A program made the position numbers and the translations under genes. A stretch of 64,000 nt of DNA from Bog-473 sp963741995 (GTDB lineage: Bacteria > Actinomycetota > Acidimicrobiia > Acidimicrobiales > RAAP-2), in contig CAVUKI010000001.1 of assembly GCA_963741995.1 (NCBI GenBank), positions 558,001-622,000 on the forward strand, given 5' to 3'. The notes below the pieces were generated by a model that had not been told where the DNA came from, did not search any database, and was given only the letters and a program-made list of their open reading frames with translations. Below are positions 17,434 to 24,847 of this stretch, in pieces. How positions within the stretch are numbered: the first letter of the stretch is position 1; each line of letters starts with the position of its first letter.

Positions 17434-18391
17434 CGAGATCTCGGCCGACGTCCAGGCTGACGCTGGCGATGGTTCCCGGCGCGGGCGATGGCGAGGGCTG
17501 GGGCGAAGGCGACAGCAGCGGCGAGTGCGGCGCTCTGGCGTCTGGGACGGCATGGACTGGGTGGGGATCTGGAGCCTGGCCGGGTCCGTCACGGCCGGCA
17601 TGCTGGTGCTGAGCATCGGCCCCATCGTGGGCTGGACCTCGCCGGCGGTGATCACGTGCGGGGTCGTGGCCGCGGTGCTGGTCGTCGTCTTCGTGCGACA
17701 GCAGCTGACGTTCGCCACCCCGCTCGTGCCGACGACCTATTGGCGACGTCGGAACTTCATGTTCCCGATGGGCACCAAGGCGTTCTCGAGCTTCGCCTAC
17801 TTCGGTGGCTTCTTCCTGTTCCCGCTGCTCATGGAGCAGGTCTACGGCTACAGCGTGTCACAGGTCGGCTTCATTTCGGTGGGCCGGCCACTGGTCTTCG
17901 CCATCAGCGCGCCCATTGCGGGCTATATGACGGTGCGGACGGGGGAGCGGACCGCAACACTCTTCGGCACGGGATCGCTGTTCCTCTCCATGATCCTGTT
18001 CGCCACGCTCAGCGCGACGGCCGGCCTGCTGATCATTCTGGTCGCACTGGCGCTCTCGGGCCTCGGTATGGGTGTCTCCAACCCCGCGACGTCAGCGACC
18101 ATGTCCAATGAGCTGGCGGCATCGGAGTACGGCGTCATGAGCGCGGCACAGCTCCTGGCCACCCAGGTCGGTGAAGTGGTGGGGATTCAGGCGGTCCTGA
18201 CGATTCAGGAGTCGATCGCCCGGCGATCCGGACTCGCCAACGTGCACCACAGCACCGCACTGCTCCACAGCTTCAGCGTCCCGTTCTGGGTCGGCGCGGG
18301 CGTGGCAGGACTCGCGGTGATCTGCGGGCTCTTCATCAGGTCGATGCCCCGCGAAGCGCGGGCCGCGCAACGACTGGCCGAGGCCACCTGA
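17114..18391 (+). CDS. MFS drug-efflux transporter, C-terminal part (frameshifted gene)
   Basis: Second piece of the same transporter; meaningful sequence starts near 17165 with RALDGVQGAATGTASM, the span-4 region of DHA2 proteins. It continues through the remaining spans (LVGAGGPVLGVTLGSPVIQF, GWRTLFWGQLVLLVVASVVVA, FAYFGGFFLFPLLMEQVYGYSV, LGMGVSNPATSATMSNELA) to a basic C-terminus. A charged Arg-rich loop around residues 95-120 separates the two halves. Together the pieces would make a protein of about 560 residues with roughly 14 spans. The first ATG of this frame (17114) is not a real start, since it lies inside the N-terminal half. If the frameshift is genuine, this is a pseudogene. Confidence 0.7.
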   Translation: MRSSPRRRPTSGCCCSPRALDGVQGAATGTASMAIILELFSRQDRVKALGWWSLVGAGGPVLGVTLGSPVIQFFGWRTLFWGQLVLLVVASVVVALLLPSDRRTHHDEISADVQADAGDGSRRGRWRGLGRRRQQRRVRRSGVWDGMDWVGIWSLAGSVTAGMLVLSIGPIVGWTSPAVITCGVVAAVLVVVFVRQQLTFATPLVPTTYWRRRNFMFPMGTKAFSSFAYFGGFFLFPLLMEQVYGYSVSQVGFISVGRPLVFAISAPIAGYMTVRTGERTATLFGTGSLFLSMILFATLSATAGLLIILVALALSGLGMGVSNPATSATMSNELAASEYGVMSAAQLLATQVGEVVGIQAVLTIQESIARRSGLANVHHSTALLHSFSVPFWVGAGVAGLAVICGLFIRSMPREARAAQRLAEAT

Positions 18392-18424
18392 GTACTTGAG
18401 AAGTGAGGGCTGGTGGGCTGATAG

Positions 18425-18456
18425 GCCGGTGGGCGGGAGGCCTGCGGCCCGCCGGC
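18425..18456. terminator. GC-rich hairpin between convergent genes
   Basis: A 10-bp stem (GCCGGTGGGC with GCCCGCCGGC, one G-T pair) and a 12-nt loop. It sits between the MFS stop and the stop codon of the convergent SCP2-like gene, with which it overlaps by one base. No T-run; the terminator role is inferred. Confidence 0.5.
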
Positions 18457-18869
18457 TACTCCGTGATGTCGCGCAGGCGGGCGGCCAACTCGGCCGCGTT
18501 GGGGTCGCCTGCGGCGGGCCCCGCCTGCAGGGCCATCAGCTTGGCCATGTCGCCCTCGACGCGCACCTTGCCGGCCATGAAGGCCTGCATGCCCGCCTGG
18601 GGGTTGCCCTCAATGAGGATTGCCTTTGCAGTGTCGTAGTCGACGGTGACCTTGAGGTCCTGCGACTCGAGGTGTCCGGTGTCGAGGACGAGCTCGCCGT
18701 TCGAAGTGTCCAAGTGGGCGAGGATGTCCTCGTCGGAGAAGGGGACGGCGGTCACCACCAGGTTCATACGGACGACATGGGGGACGGGGGCCGTCTTGCC
18801 TTCGTACTCGGCGCGGATCTTGCGGGCCTCGTCCAGCCACTCGTCGCTCAGGAACGGGTACGACGGCAT
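18456..18869 (-). CDS. SCP2 sterol-binding-domain-like protein
   Basis: A 137-residue soluble protein with an SCP2-like pattern: MNLVVTAVPFSDEDILAHLDTSNGELVLDTG, then DLKVTVDYDTAKAILIEGNPQAGMQAFMAGKVRVEGDMAKLMAL. The last segment is the hallmark 'AFxxGKxKxxGD' stretch of SCP2 folds, which bind lipids or acyl chains. The ATG at 18869 is preferred because AAGGAG lies 8 nt upstream, and the longer in-frame start adds only low-complexity Arg. It is divergent from the alpha/beta hydrolase gene. The ligand is unknown. Confidence 0.75.
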   Translation of the reverse strand: MPSYPFLSDEWLDEARKIRAEYEGKTAPVPHVVRMNLVVTAVPFSDEDILAHLDTSNGELVLDTGHLESQDLKVTVDYDTAKAILIEGNPQAGMQAFMAGKVRVEGDMAKLMALQAGPAAGDPNAAELAARLRDITE

Positions 18870-18971
18870 TGCAGTGCTCCTTCGTCTTCTTCGGTCTCGG
18901 TCGTGGTGCACGACCTCGCTTGCCGAGCCCCCGGACCCATCCGGGCGCCGGAACCCTACCCTGCGCGCCGG

Positions 18972-18977
18972 TAGGCT
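18972..18977 (+). promoter_or_regulatory. -10 box of a probable leaderless transcript
   Basis: TAGGCT ends 8 nt before the GTG at 18986, supporting that start for the hydrolase-gatCAB unit. Confidence 0.5.
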
Positions 18978-18985
18978 GCCCCTCT

Positions 18986-19747
18986 GTGGCTGCCTCCCTT
19001 ATCCCCGGTGCAGAGCCGTATTCCACCACTGGTGACACCCGCGGTGCACTGGTCCTGCACGGGTTCACCGGCAACCCGCAATCGATGCGCGGATTGGCAC
19101 TCGCATTGGCCGATGCCGGGTTCACCGTCGAGATGCCGCTGCTGCCGGGTCACGGGACCCGGATTGAGGACATGGTCGACACTCGGTGGGAGGACTGGTC
19201 GGCCGCGGCCGAAACGGCCTACACCGAACTGGCGGCGCGCAGCGACGGCGTCGTTGTCGTCGGGCTTTCGATGGGCGGGATGCTGGGTGTGTGGTTGGCC
19301 GAACATCATCCCGAGATTGCCGCCATTGCCGTGGTGAACCCGCTCCTCTCGCCGCCTGACGCCGACACGCTCGGCTTCATTCAGGCCATGATCGACGGGG
19401 GCGACGAAGTGGCGCCTGGCATCGGTTCGGACATCGCAATGGAGGGTGCAGTGGAGGCGGCCTATCCCGGTCTCCCCCTGCGAGCCACGCTCTCGCTCTT
19501 CGCCGCAGCGGCAGAGGTGGAGGCGGAGCTCGAGTCGGTCAGCTGTCCCGTCCTTGTCTTCACGAGCGTCCAGGATCATGTGGTGGACCCTGTGTCGAGC
19601 GAGAAGTTGGTGGCCCGCGCCAGGGGCCCGGTGGAGCAGGTGATGTTGGAGCGAAGCTTTCACGTGGCCACACTGGACTGGGACAAGGACGAGATCGAGA
19701 CGCGAACGGTTGCGTTCGTGACCGGCGTGCTTCCACCGCGCTCGTGA
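18986..19747 (+). CDS. alpha/beta hydrolase (carboxylesterase/monoacylglycerol lipase-like)
   Basis: Serine hydrolase of 253 residues. Seen: oxyanion region VLHGFTGNPQSMRGLA, PLLPGHGTRIEDM, nucleophile elbow VVGLSMGGMLGVWLAE, acid in SVQDHVVDP, and catalytic His in SFHVATLDWDKDEI. The pattern fits Est30/YvaK-type carboxylesterases and bacterial monoacylglycerol lipases. The GTG at 18986 is chosen for the TAGGCT box 8 nt upstream. The stop codon overlaps the gatC start (GTGA), so this enzyme appears to be the first gene of a hydrolase-gatC-gatA-gatB operon. Its metabolic link to tRNA amidation is not obvious. Confidence 0.85.
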   Translation: MAASLIPGAEPYSTTGDTRGALVLHGFTGNPQSMRGLALALADAGFTVEMPLLPGHGTRIEDMVDTRWEDWSAAAETAYTELAARSDGVVVVGLSMGGMLGVWLAEHHPEIAAIAVVNPLLSPPDADTLGFIQAMIDGGDEVAPGIGSDIAMEGAVEAAYPGLPLRATLSLFAAAAEVEAELESVSCPVLVFTSVQDHVVDPVSSEKLVARARGPVEQVMLERSFHVATLDWDKDEIETRTVAFVTGVLPPRS

Positions 19748-20043
19748 CCGAGCTGAGCCGCGAGGACGTCGTGCACGTGGCCCGCCTGGCCCGGCTCGAC
19801 CTGAGTGACGAAGAGGTCGAGCTCTTCACGGCGCAACTGCGGACCGTGCTCGACCATGCCGCCGACGTGGCATCGCTCGACCTGTCGCACCTGGAGCCGT
19901 CGTCGCACCCGATTGCCCTCCGGAACGTGCTGCGGGCCGACGAGCCGCGTCCGAGCCTGGACCGGGACGAAGTCTTGGCCGTCGCACCGGCTGTAGAGGA
20001 CCACCGCTTCCGCGTGCCCCGCATCGGAGGGGAAGCCCCATGA
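19744..20043 (+). CDS. gatC: Asp-tRNA(Asn)/Glu-tRNA(Gln) amidotransferase subunit C
   Basis: Small clamp subunit (99 residues) that holds GatA and GatB together. Typical GatC sequence: LSREDVVHVARLARLDLSDEEVELFTAQL, then HLEPSSHPIALRNVLRADEPRPSLDRDEVLAVAPA and a short C-terminal FRVPRI strand. GTG start overlapping the hydrolase stop by 4 nt; its own stop overlaps the gatA ATG (ATGA). The three gat genes are thus translationally coupled and probably made in equal amounts. Confidence 0.95.
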   Translation: MTELSREDVVHVARLARLDLSDEEVELFTAQLRTVLDHAADVASLDLSHLEPSSHPIALRNVLRADEPRPSLDRDEVLAVAPAVEDHRFRVPRIGGEAP

Positions 20044-21461
20044 CGACGGCGATGTCCGTGGCGGGGTCGGTCCGCTCCGGCGAGCGCTCGGCGCGCGAAG
20101 TGGTGGACGAGGCGCTGGCCGCGGTGGCGTCCGGTGATGGCGAGTACCACGCGTTCCTGTCGCTGCTGCCCGACGAGGCGCGGGCCAGCGCCGATTCCGT
20201 CGATGCCGCGGTGGCGGCAGGCCGCGATCCGGGCCCGTTGGCCGGAGTCCCGGTGGCACTGAAGGACAATCTGTGCACGCGGGGAGCGGTGACGACATGC
20301 GGCTCGAATATCCTGGAAGGGTGGCGGCCGCCGTACGACGCCACCGTGGTGGAGGCGCTCCGTCGTGCCGGAGCCGTCGCGTTGGGCAAGACGAACATGG
20401 ACGAGTTCGCCATGGGCAGCTCGACGGAGAACTCGGCGTTCGGGCCGACCCGCAATCCGCGCGACATCGGCAAGGTCCCCGGCGGCAGCAGCGGGGGATC
20501 GGCCGCTGCGGTGGCTGCAGGCTTCACCCCCCTCGGCCTCGGGTCGGACACCGGTGGCTCCATCCGCCAACCGGCCGCCTTATGTGGGGTAGTCGGGATG
20601 AAACCCACCTACGGACGCGTCTCCCGGTATGGGTTGGTCGCCTTTGCAAGCTCACTCGATCAAATCGGTCCGTTTGCCACGACCGTCGAGGACGCTGCGT
20701 TGCTGTTCGACGTCCTCGCCGGCTATGACCCACTCGACAGCACGTCGTTGCCGTCTCAGCCGGAGCCGACGTTGGCGCAGGTGCATGACGGGGTCGAGGG
20801 CATCCGTGTGGGGCTCTGCCGCGACCTCGTCGACGGCTGCGCGCCCGACGTGGTGGCCCGGGTCCAAGAAGCCGCCGACGCGCTGGCCGGCGCCGGCGCC
20901 AAGGTGGAGGAGGTCTCGGTGCCCGAGTTCGGGTACGGGCTGTCGGCCTACTACCTGATTGCACCGGCTGAGGCCTCGTCAAACCTCGCCCGCTACGACG
21001 GGGTGCGTTACGGGCTACGCGTTGACGCAGAGGACGTGGCCGCCATGAACACGGCGACCCGCACGGCGGGCTTCGGGGCGGAGGTCAAGCGGCGGATCAT
21101 GCTGGGGACGTACGCCTTGTCCGCCGGCTACTACGACGCCTATTACGCGCAAGCGCAGCGGGTCCGGACGTTGGTGATGCAGGCGTTCGACCGTGCCTAC
21201 GAGTCATATGACGTCCTCCTGGGTGCCACGGCGCCGACGACAGCGTTCGACGTGGGCGCCAAAGTGGACGATCCGCTGGCGATGTACATGAACGACGTCT
21301 GCACCATCCCTTCCAACCTTTCGGGACACCCGGCCGTCTCGGTGCCCTTCGGGACAGGCGCCGACGGGTTGCCGGTGGGCGTGCAGGTCCTGGCGCCGGC
21401 GTTGCAGGAGGCGCTGCTGTTCCGGGTGGCGCAGGTCGTGGAGACCGGGGCGCCGTCGTGA
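20040..21461 (+). CDS. gatA: Asp-tRNA(Asn)/Glu-tRNA(Gln) amidotransferase subunit A
   Basis: Glutaminase subunit of the tRNA-dependent amidotransferase; releases ammonia from glutamine for GatB. It belongs to the amidase-signature family and has the complete Ser-Ser-Lys triad: Lys in PVALKDNLCTRG, the structural Ser in GGSSGGSAAAVAAG, and the nucleophile in SDTGGSIRQPAALCG. The 473 residues match the family length. ATG overlaps the gatC stop; the stop overlaps the gatB GTG. The complex makes Gln-tRNA (and perhaps Asn-tRNA), replacing a missing aminoacyl-tRNA synthetase. Confidence 0.97.
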   Translation: MTTAMSVAGSVRSGERSAREVVDEALAAVASGDGEYHAFLSLLPDEARASADSVDAAVAAGRDPGPLAGVPVALKDNLCTRGAVTTCGSNILEGWRPPYDATVVEALRRAGAVALGKTNMDEFAMGSSTENSAFGPTRNPRDIGKVPGGSSGGSAAAVAAGFTPLGLGSDTGGSIRQPAALCGVVGMKPTYGRVSRYGLVAFASSLDQIGPFATTVEDAALLFDVLAGYDPLDSTSLPSQPEPTLAQVHDGVEGIRVGLCRDLVDGCAPDVVARVQEAADALAGAGAKVEEVSVPEFGYGLSAYYLIAPAEASSNLARYDGVRYGLRVDAEDVAAMNTATRTAGFGAEVKRRIMLGTYALSAGYYDAYYAQAQRVRTLVMQAFDRAYESYDVLLGATAPTTAFDVGAKVDDPLAMYMNDVCTIPSNLSGHPAVSVPFGTGADGLPVGVQVLAPALQEALLFRVAQVVETGAPS

Positions 21462-22894
21462 TCTCGTCGGACTGGGAGATGGTCATCGGGCTCGAGGTGC
21501 ATTGCGAGCTGCAGACCGCGACGAAGCTGTTCTGCGGGTGCCGCAACGCGTTCGGTGACGAGCCGAACGTGAACATCTGCCCGACCTGCCTGGGGTTGCC
21601 AGGCTCGCTGCCTGTGTTGAACGAGCAGGCGGTCGAGTTCGCCATGCGCATTGGCGCGGCGTTGCACTGCGAGATTCGCCCGTCCGAGTTCGCCCGGAAG
21701 AACTACTTCTATCCGGACCAGGCCAAGGACTACCAGATCAGCCAATATGACCTCCCGCTGAATGCCAACGGGTGGCTCGATCTCCCCGACGGGTTCCGGG
21801 TCGGCGTGACCCGGGCCCACATGGAGGAGGACACCGGCAAGCTCACGCACATCGGGGCGAGCGGTCGCATCAACGCGGCACTGCACGCGCTGGTCGACTA
21901 CAACCGCTCGGGCGTCCCGCTGGTCGAGATCGTGAGCGAGCCCGACATCCGCACGGTGGCCCAGGCCCGGGCCTACGCCAGCGAACTGCGGGGGATCCTC
22001 GTGGCAACGGGCGCGTCTGACGGGCGCATGGAGGAGGGGTCCATGCGGGTGGACGCCAACGTCTCGGTTCGGCCCACCGGCATCGAGGCCTTCGGCACTC
22101 GTTGCGAGATCAAGAACCTCAACTCGCTGCGATCGCTGGGACGAGCGATCGAGTACGAGGCGGCGCGCCAGACCGCCCTCCTCGAGTCCGGTGGCACCGT
22201 GACCCAGGAGACCCGCCACTGGGACGAGTCGGCGGGGCGCACCGACTCGATGCGCTCCAAAGAGGAGGCCAACGATTACCGCTACTTTCCTGAGCCGGAC
22301 CTGGTGCCGCTGGCGCCGGATGCGGCCTGGCAGGAGAGAGTGCGCGCCGGACTGGGCGCTATGCCCGCGGACCGCCGGGCCGTCCTGGCATCCGCGCTGG
22401 GTGGGTCGCCGACCGACGCGGAGACGGACCAGATCCACGCCGTCGTGGATCTGGGTCTCGACACGCTGGTGACGACGGCGGCCGACGTCGGCGCGCCCGT
22501 CGCTCTTGCCCTGGCCCGTGCCGCCAACGAGGTCGCGGCGCAGAGCGACGCCGCGCTGCAGCTGGACCCCGCTGCGTTCGCCTCCACGCTGGTCATGGAG
22601 TCGAGCGGCAAGCTTTCGGCGACCCAATCCAAGGCGGTGCTCGGCGTGCTGCTCGAGCGCGGCGGGGGAGACCCGGCCACGCTGGCCAAGGAGATGGGCT
22701 TCGAAGCACTTTCGTCCGACACTCTGGGCGCAGTACTCGACGAAGTGATTGCCGCCCACCCCGACGAGTGGGCGCGCTTCCTCGTGGGTGAAGACAAGTT
22801 GATGGGTGTCTTTACTCGCGAGGTCATGCAGGCGACGTCGGGGAAGGCGAACGGGAAGGAAGTGGCGGCGGAGCTACGGAGCCGCCGCGGCTGA
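21458..22894 (+). CDS. gatB: Asp-tRNA(Asn)/Glu-tRNA(Gln) amidotransferase subunit B
   Basis: Kinase/transamidase subunit that activates the mischarged tRNA carboxylate and accepts ammonia from GatA; 478 residues. Seen: VIGLEVHCELQTATKLFCGC near the N-terminus, the zinc-site cysteines (CGC and CPTC), YFYPDQAKDYQISQYDLPL, HMEEDTGKL, and the YqeY-like C-terminal tRNA-binding tail from about residue 330. GTG start, 4-nt overlap with gatA. Its last 21 nt overlap the convergent HNH gene, where a 7-bp GCGGCGG/CCGCCGC stem could terminate transcription in both directions. Confidence 0.97.
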   Translation: MISSDWEMVIGLEVHCELQTATKLFCGCRNAFGDEPNVNICPTCLGLPGSLPVLNEQAVEFAMRIGAALHCEIRPSEFARKNYFYPDQAKDYQISQYDLPLNANGWLDLPDGFRVGVTRAHMEEDTGKLTHIGASGRINAALHALVDYNRSGVPLVEIVSEPDIRTVAQARAYASELRGILVATGASDGRMEEGSMRVDANVSVRPTGIEAFGTRCEIKNLNSLRSLGRAIEYEAARQTALLESGGTVTQETRHWDESAGRTDSMRSKEEANDYRYFPEPDLVPLAPDAAWQERVRAGLGAMPADRRAVLASALGGSPTDAETDQIHAVVDLGLDTLVTTAADVGAPVALALARAANEVAAQSDAALQLDPAAFASTLVMESSGKLSATQSKAVLGVLLERGGGDPATLAKEMGFEALSSDTLGAVLDEVIAAHPDEWARFLVGEDKLMGVFTREVMQATSGKANGKEVAAELRSRRG

Positions 22895-24118
22895 CCTGCC
22901 CCGGTCCGACTCGGCGAAGCGTCGGAGGGCGGTCGCCCTCGTCCACAACGGCGAGGGGCGCGACGTCATAGGACGCCCGCTTGGTCCCACGATGTGCAGC
23001 TCGTCATTGGCGCTCCCGGTCATGGACCATCCATTGCTGTGCACGACACGGTGATGATGCAGACACAGGAGCGCGAGGTTCTCAAGATCGGTCTTGCCTC
23101 CCGGTTCCCACGGAGCGATGTGATGCACGTTGGTGAAGGTCACGTAGGTGCAGCCGGGAAACCGACAGTGGCGGTCTCGCCGCATCACCTCCCGGCGCTG
23201 AGCGTCGGTCGGGGACCGCTGGGCCCGGCCCTCGTACATGGTGTGCCCGACGTCGTCATCGACGGCGACGGCGATGGTCGCATCGCACGCCATCCGCTGC
23301 ACGGTCTCCCGATCGATCAGGCCGTCCTGCTCGAGCTCTCCGGCGAGCTCCGTGGGGTCGACTGCGTCATCGACGAGCGCATCAAGGGGGACATGGACGA
23401 CGACGAAGTGAGGGCTGCCGGCGGCGCCCGGGACGGGCCCTCCTGAGTTCGACGTTCGGACGAGCCCGGTGAAGCCGTCGCAGACGCGCTGGTCCCAGGG
23501 CGTCTCGCCGTCGGTGGGGACCTCGATGGCCAGGGCTTCCAACGTGGTGCGCACTTCGGCATAGGTATCCCTCGGCAACTGCGCCGTCATGGTGCGGAGA
23601 GTGTCGTTGAAGCGGAAGAACCGTCGATCGTGCTCGGAGCTGGAGCTGGAGCTGTCGGAGGCACGGGATGCTTCGGTCTGCGCGATCGTGCGGGCCACGT
23701 CTGCCAGCTGCCGCACCGTGCAGCGCTGGGCCTGATCCTTCAGCTCTGCGTCCCTCTCCGGCGTCGCCACGTCGGCGACCGCCCGCACCTTGTCGAGGGA
23801 GATGGCCCCCGCACAGAGGGCGCCGAGGAGGTGGGGCAGGTCGAAGGCCTTCTCGCCGATTCGTGTCAGCGCCCTCGTGGTCCCCATCGAATTCCCGTAA
23901 CGCTCGGCGGCCCATTGCGCGGTCGAGGTCGCACCCTCGTCCCTGAAGGCCTGGCGTCGATCGATCTCACCCAAACGGACGGCGATCTGACCTTCGATCG
24001 CCTCCCTCAGGCGGAAGAGCTCATCGAGCTCGGACCAGATCTCTTCCTTCGACTTGGCGGCCACCGCACTGATCAGGGCGCCGCCCGATTGGCCATGTTC
24101 TGCAGGAGTGTCGGGCAT
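22874..24118 (-). CDS. DUF222/13E12-family protein with HNH nuclease domain
   Basis: A 414-residue member of the actinobacterial 13E12 repeat family: an N-terminal DUF222 helical region (about 20-300) and a C-terminal HNH domain (about 315-370). The HNH motif is intact: CRFPGCTYVTFTNVHHIAPWEPGGKTDLENLALLCLHHHRVVH. These genes occur in many copies in actinobacterial genomes and some overlap REP13E12 repeats; their biological role is unsettled, with nicking or mobile-element functions proposed. A Ser-rich tract lies near residue 155. It converges on gatB with a 21-nt overlap. I saw no repeat flanks that would mark it as recently moved. Confidence 0.85.
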   Translation of the reverse strand: MPDTPAEHGQSGGALISAVAAKSKEEIWSELDELFRLREAIEGQIAVRLGEIDRRQAFRDEGATSTAQWAAERYGNSMGTTRALTRIGEKAFDLPHLLGALCAGAISLDKVRAVADVATPERDAELKDQAQRCTVRQLADVARTIAQTEASRASDSSSSSSEHDRRFFRFNDTLRTMTAQLPRDTYAEVRTTLEALAIEVPTDGETPWDQRVCDGFTGLVRTSNSGGPVPGAAGSPHFVVVHVPLDALVDDAVDPTELAGELEQDGLIDRETVQRMACDATIAVAVDDDVGHTMYEGRAQRSPTDAQRREVMRRDRHCRFPGCTYVTFTNVHHIAPWEPGGKTDLENLALLCLHHHRVVHSNGWSMTGSANDELHIVGPSGRPMTSRPSPLWTRATALRRFAESDRGRSAAAAP

Positions 24119-24170
24119 CGCAATGAGAACGGTCGCCGCCGTTCGGCCAACAGGTGCGCAGACATGCGAA

Positions 24171-24782
24171 TCAGTCGATCGGATCCACCATGTAGCGATC
24201 CAACGTGGGACCGGCCCAGCGGGCGATCTCCGCCGGCGTCGTCGTCGAGATCGGCGGCACCCGCAGGATGTAGCGGATGAAAGCGAGCCCCATCAGCTGC
24301 GATGAGACGAGTGCACGCCGCCGGCGGGTCATGTCGTCACTCTCTCCCGCGTTGACCGGGGTCTTCTCCCAGATCCGGTCGGCGACGAACTCGCGCATCG
24401 CATCGGCCACGTTGGTCGACGCCGCCATTCCCGCGACACAGGAGGCGAACGAAGAGCCCGTTCCTTCTGCGTGGTCCCACATCGTGAGAAAGCCCGTGAT
24501 CACGGTCGTCCCGACGCTCGAATCCGCCACGTCGGGGAGCTCGTGCATCGGCACCGTACGGGGGTCGAAGGGCAAGGCCATGGCGGCCACGAAGAGGCTG
24601 GCCTTCCCGTCGAAATAGTGATGGACGAGGGCCGGGTCCACCTCGGCCTCCCGGGCGACGGCACGCAGGCTCGCCCCGTCGTAGCCCTTGGCTGCGAAGA
24701 CGCGCTTGGCCGCCTCGACGATCTCGCCCCTCGTGTCGACGTTGCCGGGCCGGCGGCCGGCCGCGGCCGCAGCGGCGCTCAT
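24171..24782 (-). CDS. TetR/AcrR-family transcriptional regulator
   Basis: Repressor-type regulator of 203 residues. N-terminal helix-turn-helix about 17-62: TRGEIVEAAKRVFAAKGYDGASLRAVAREAEVDPALVHHYFDGKASLFVAAM. The C-terminal ligand-binding domain resembles the TetR_C of proteins controlling RND/MMPL exporters. SD GGAGG precedes the ATG. It is divergent from the MMPL transporter (gap about 60 nt), and a TCATCA-g-TGATGA dyad lies in that gap, so control of both genes by this protein is likely but inferred. The inducer is unknown. Confidence 0.88.
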   Translation of the reverse strand: MSAAAAAAGRRPGNVDTRGEIVEAAKRVFAAKGYDGASLRAVAREAEVDPALVHHYFDGKASLFVAAMALPFDPRTVPMHELPDVADSSVGTTVITGFLTMWDHAEGTGSSFASCVAGMAASTNVADAMREFVADRIWEKTPVNAGESDDMTRRRRALVSSQLMGLAFIRYILRVPPISTTTPAEIARWAGPTLDRYMVDPID

Positions 24783-24834
24783 AGGAAAATCCTCCCATAG
24801 GGGTATTCACCAGCGGCGAATTCTGTGTTACAAC

Positions 24835-24847
24835 TCATCAGTGATGA
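24835..24847. promoter_or_regulatory. candidate TetR operator
   Basis: Perfect inverted repeat TCATCA-g-TGATGA centred at 24841, between the tetR gene and the divergent MMPL gene. It overlaps the ATG at 24844, which favours the downstream GTG (24868) as the true MMPL start. Confidence 0.4.
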
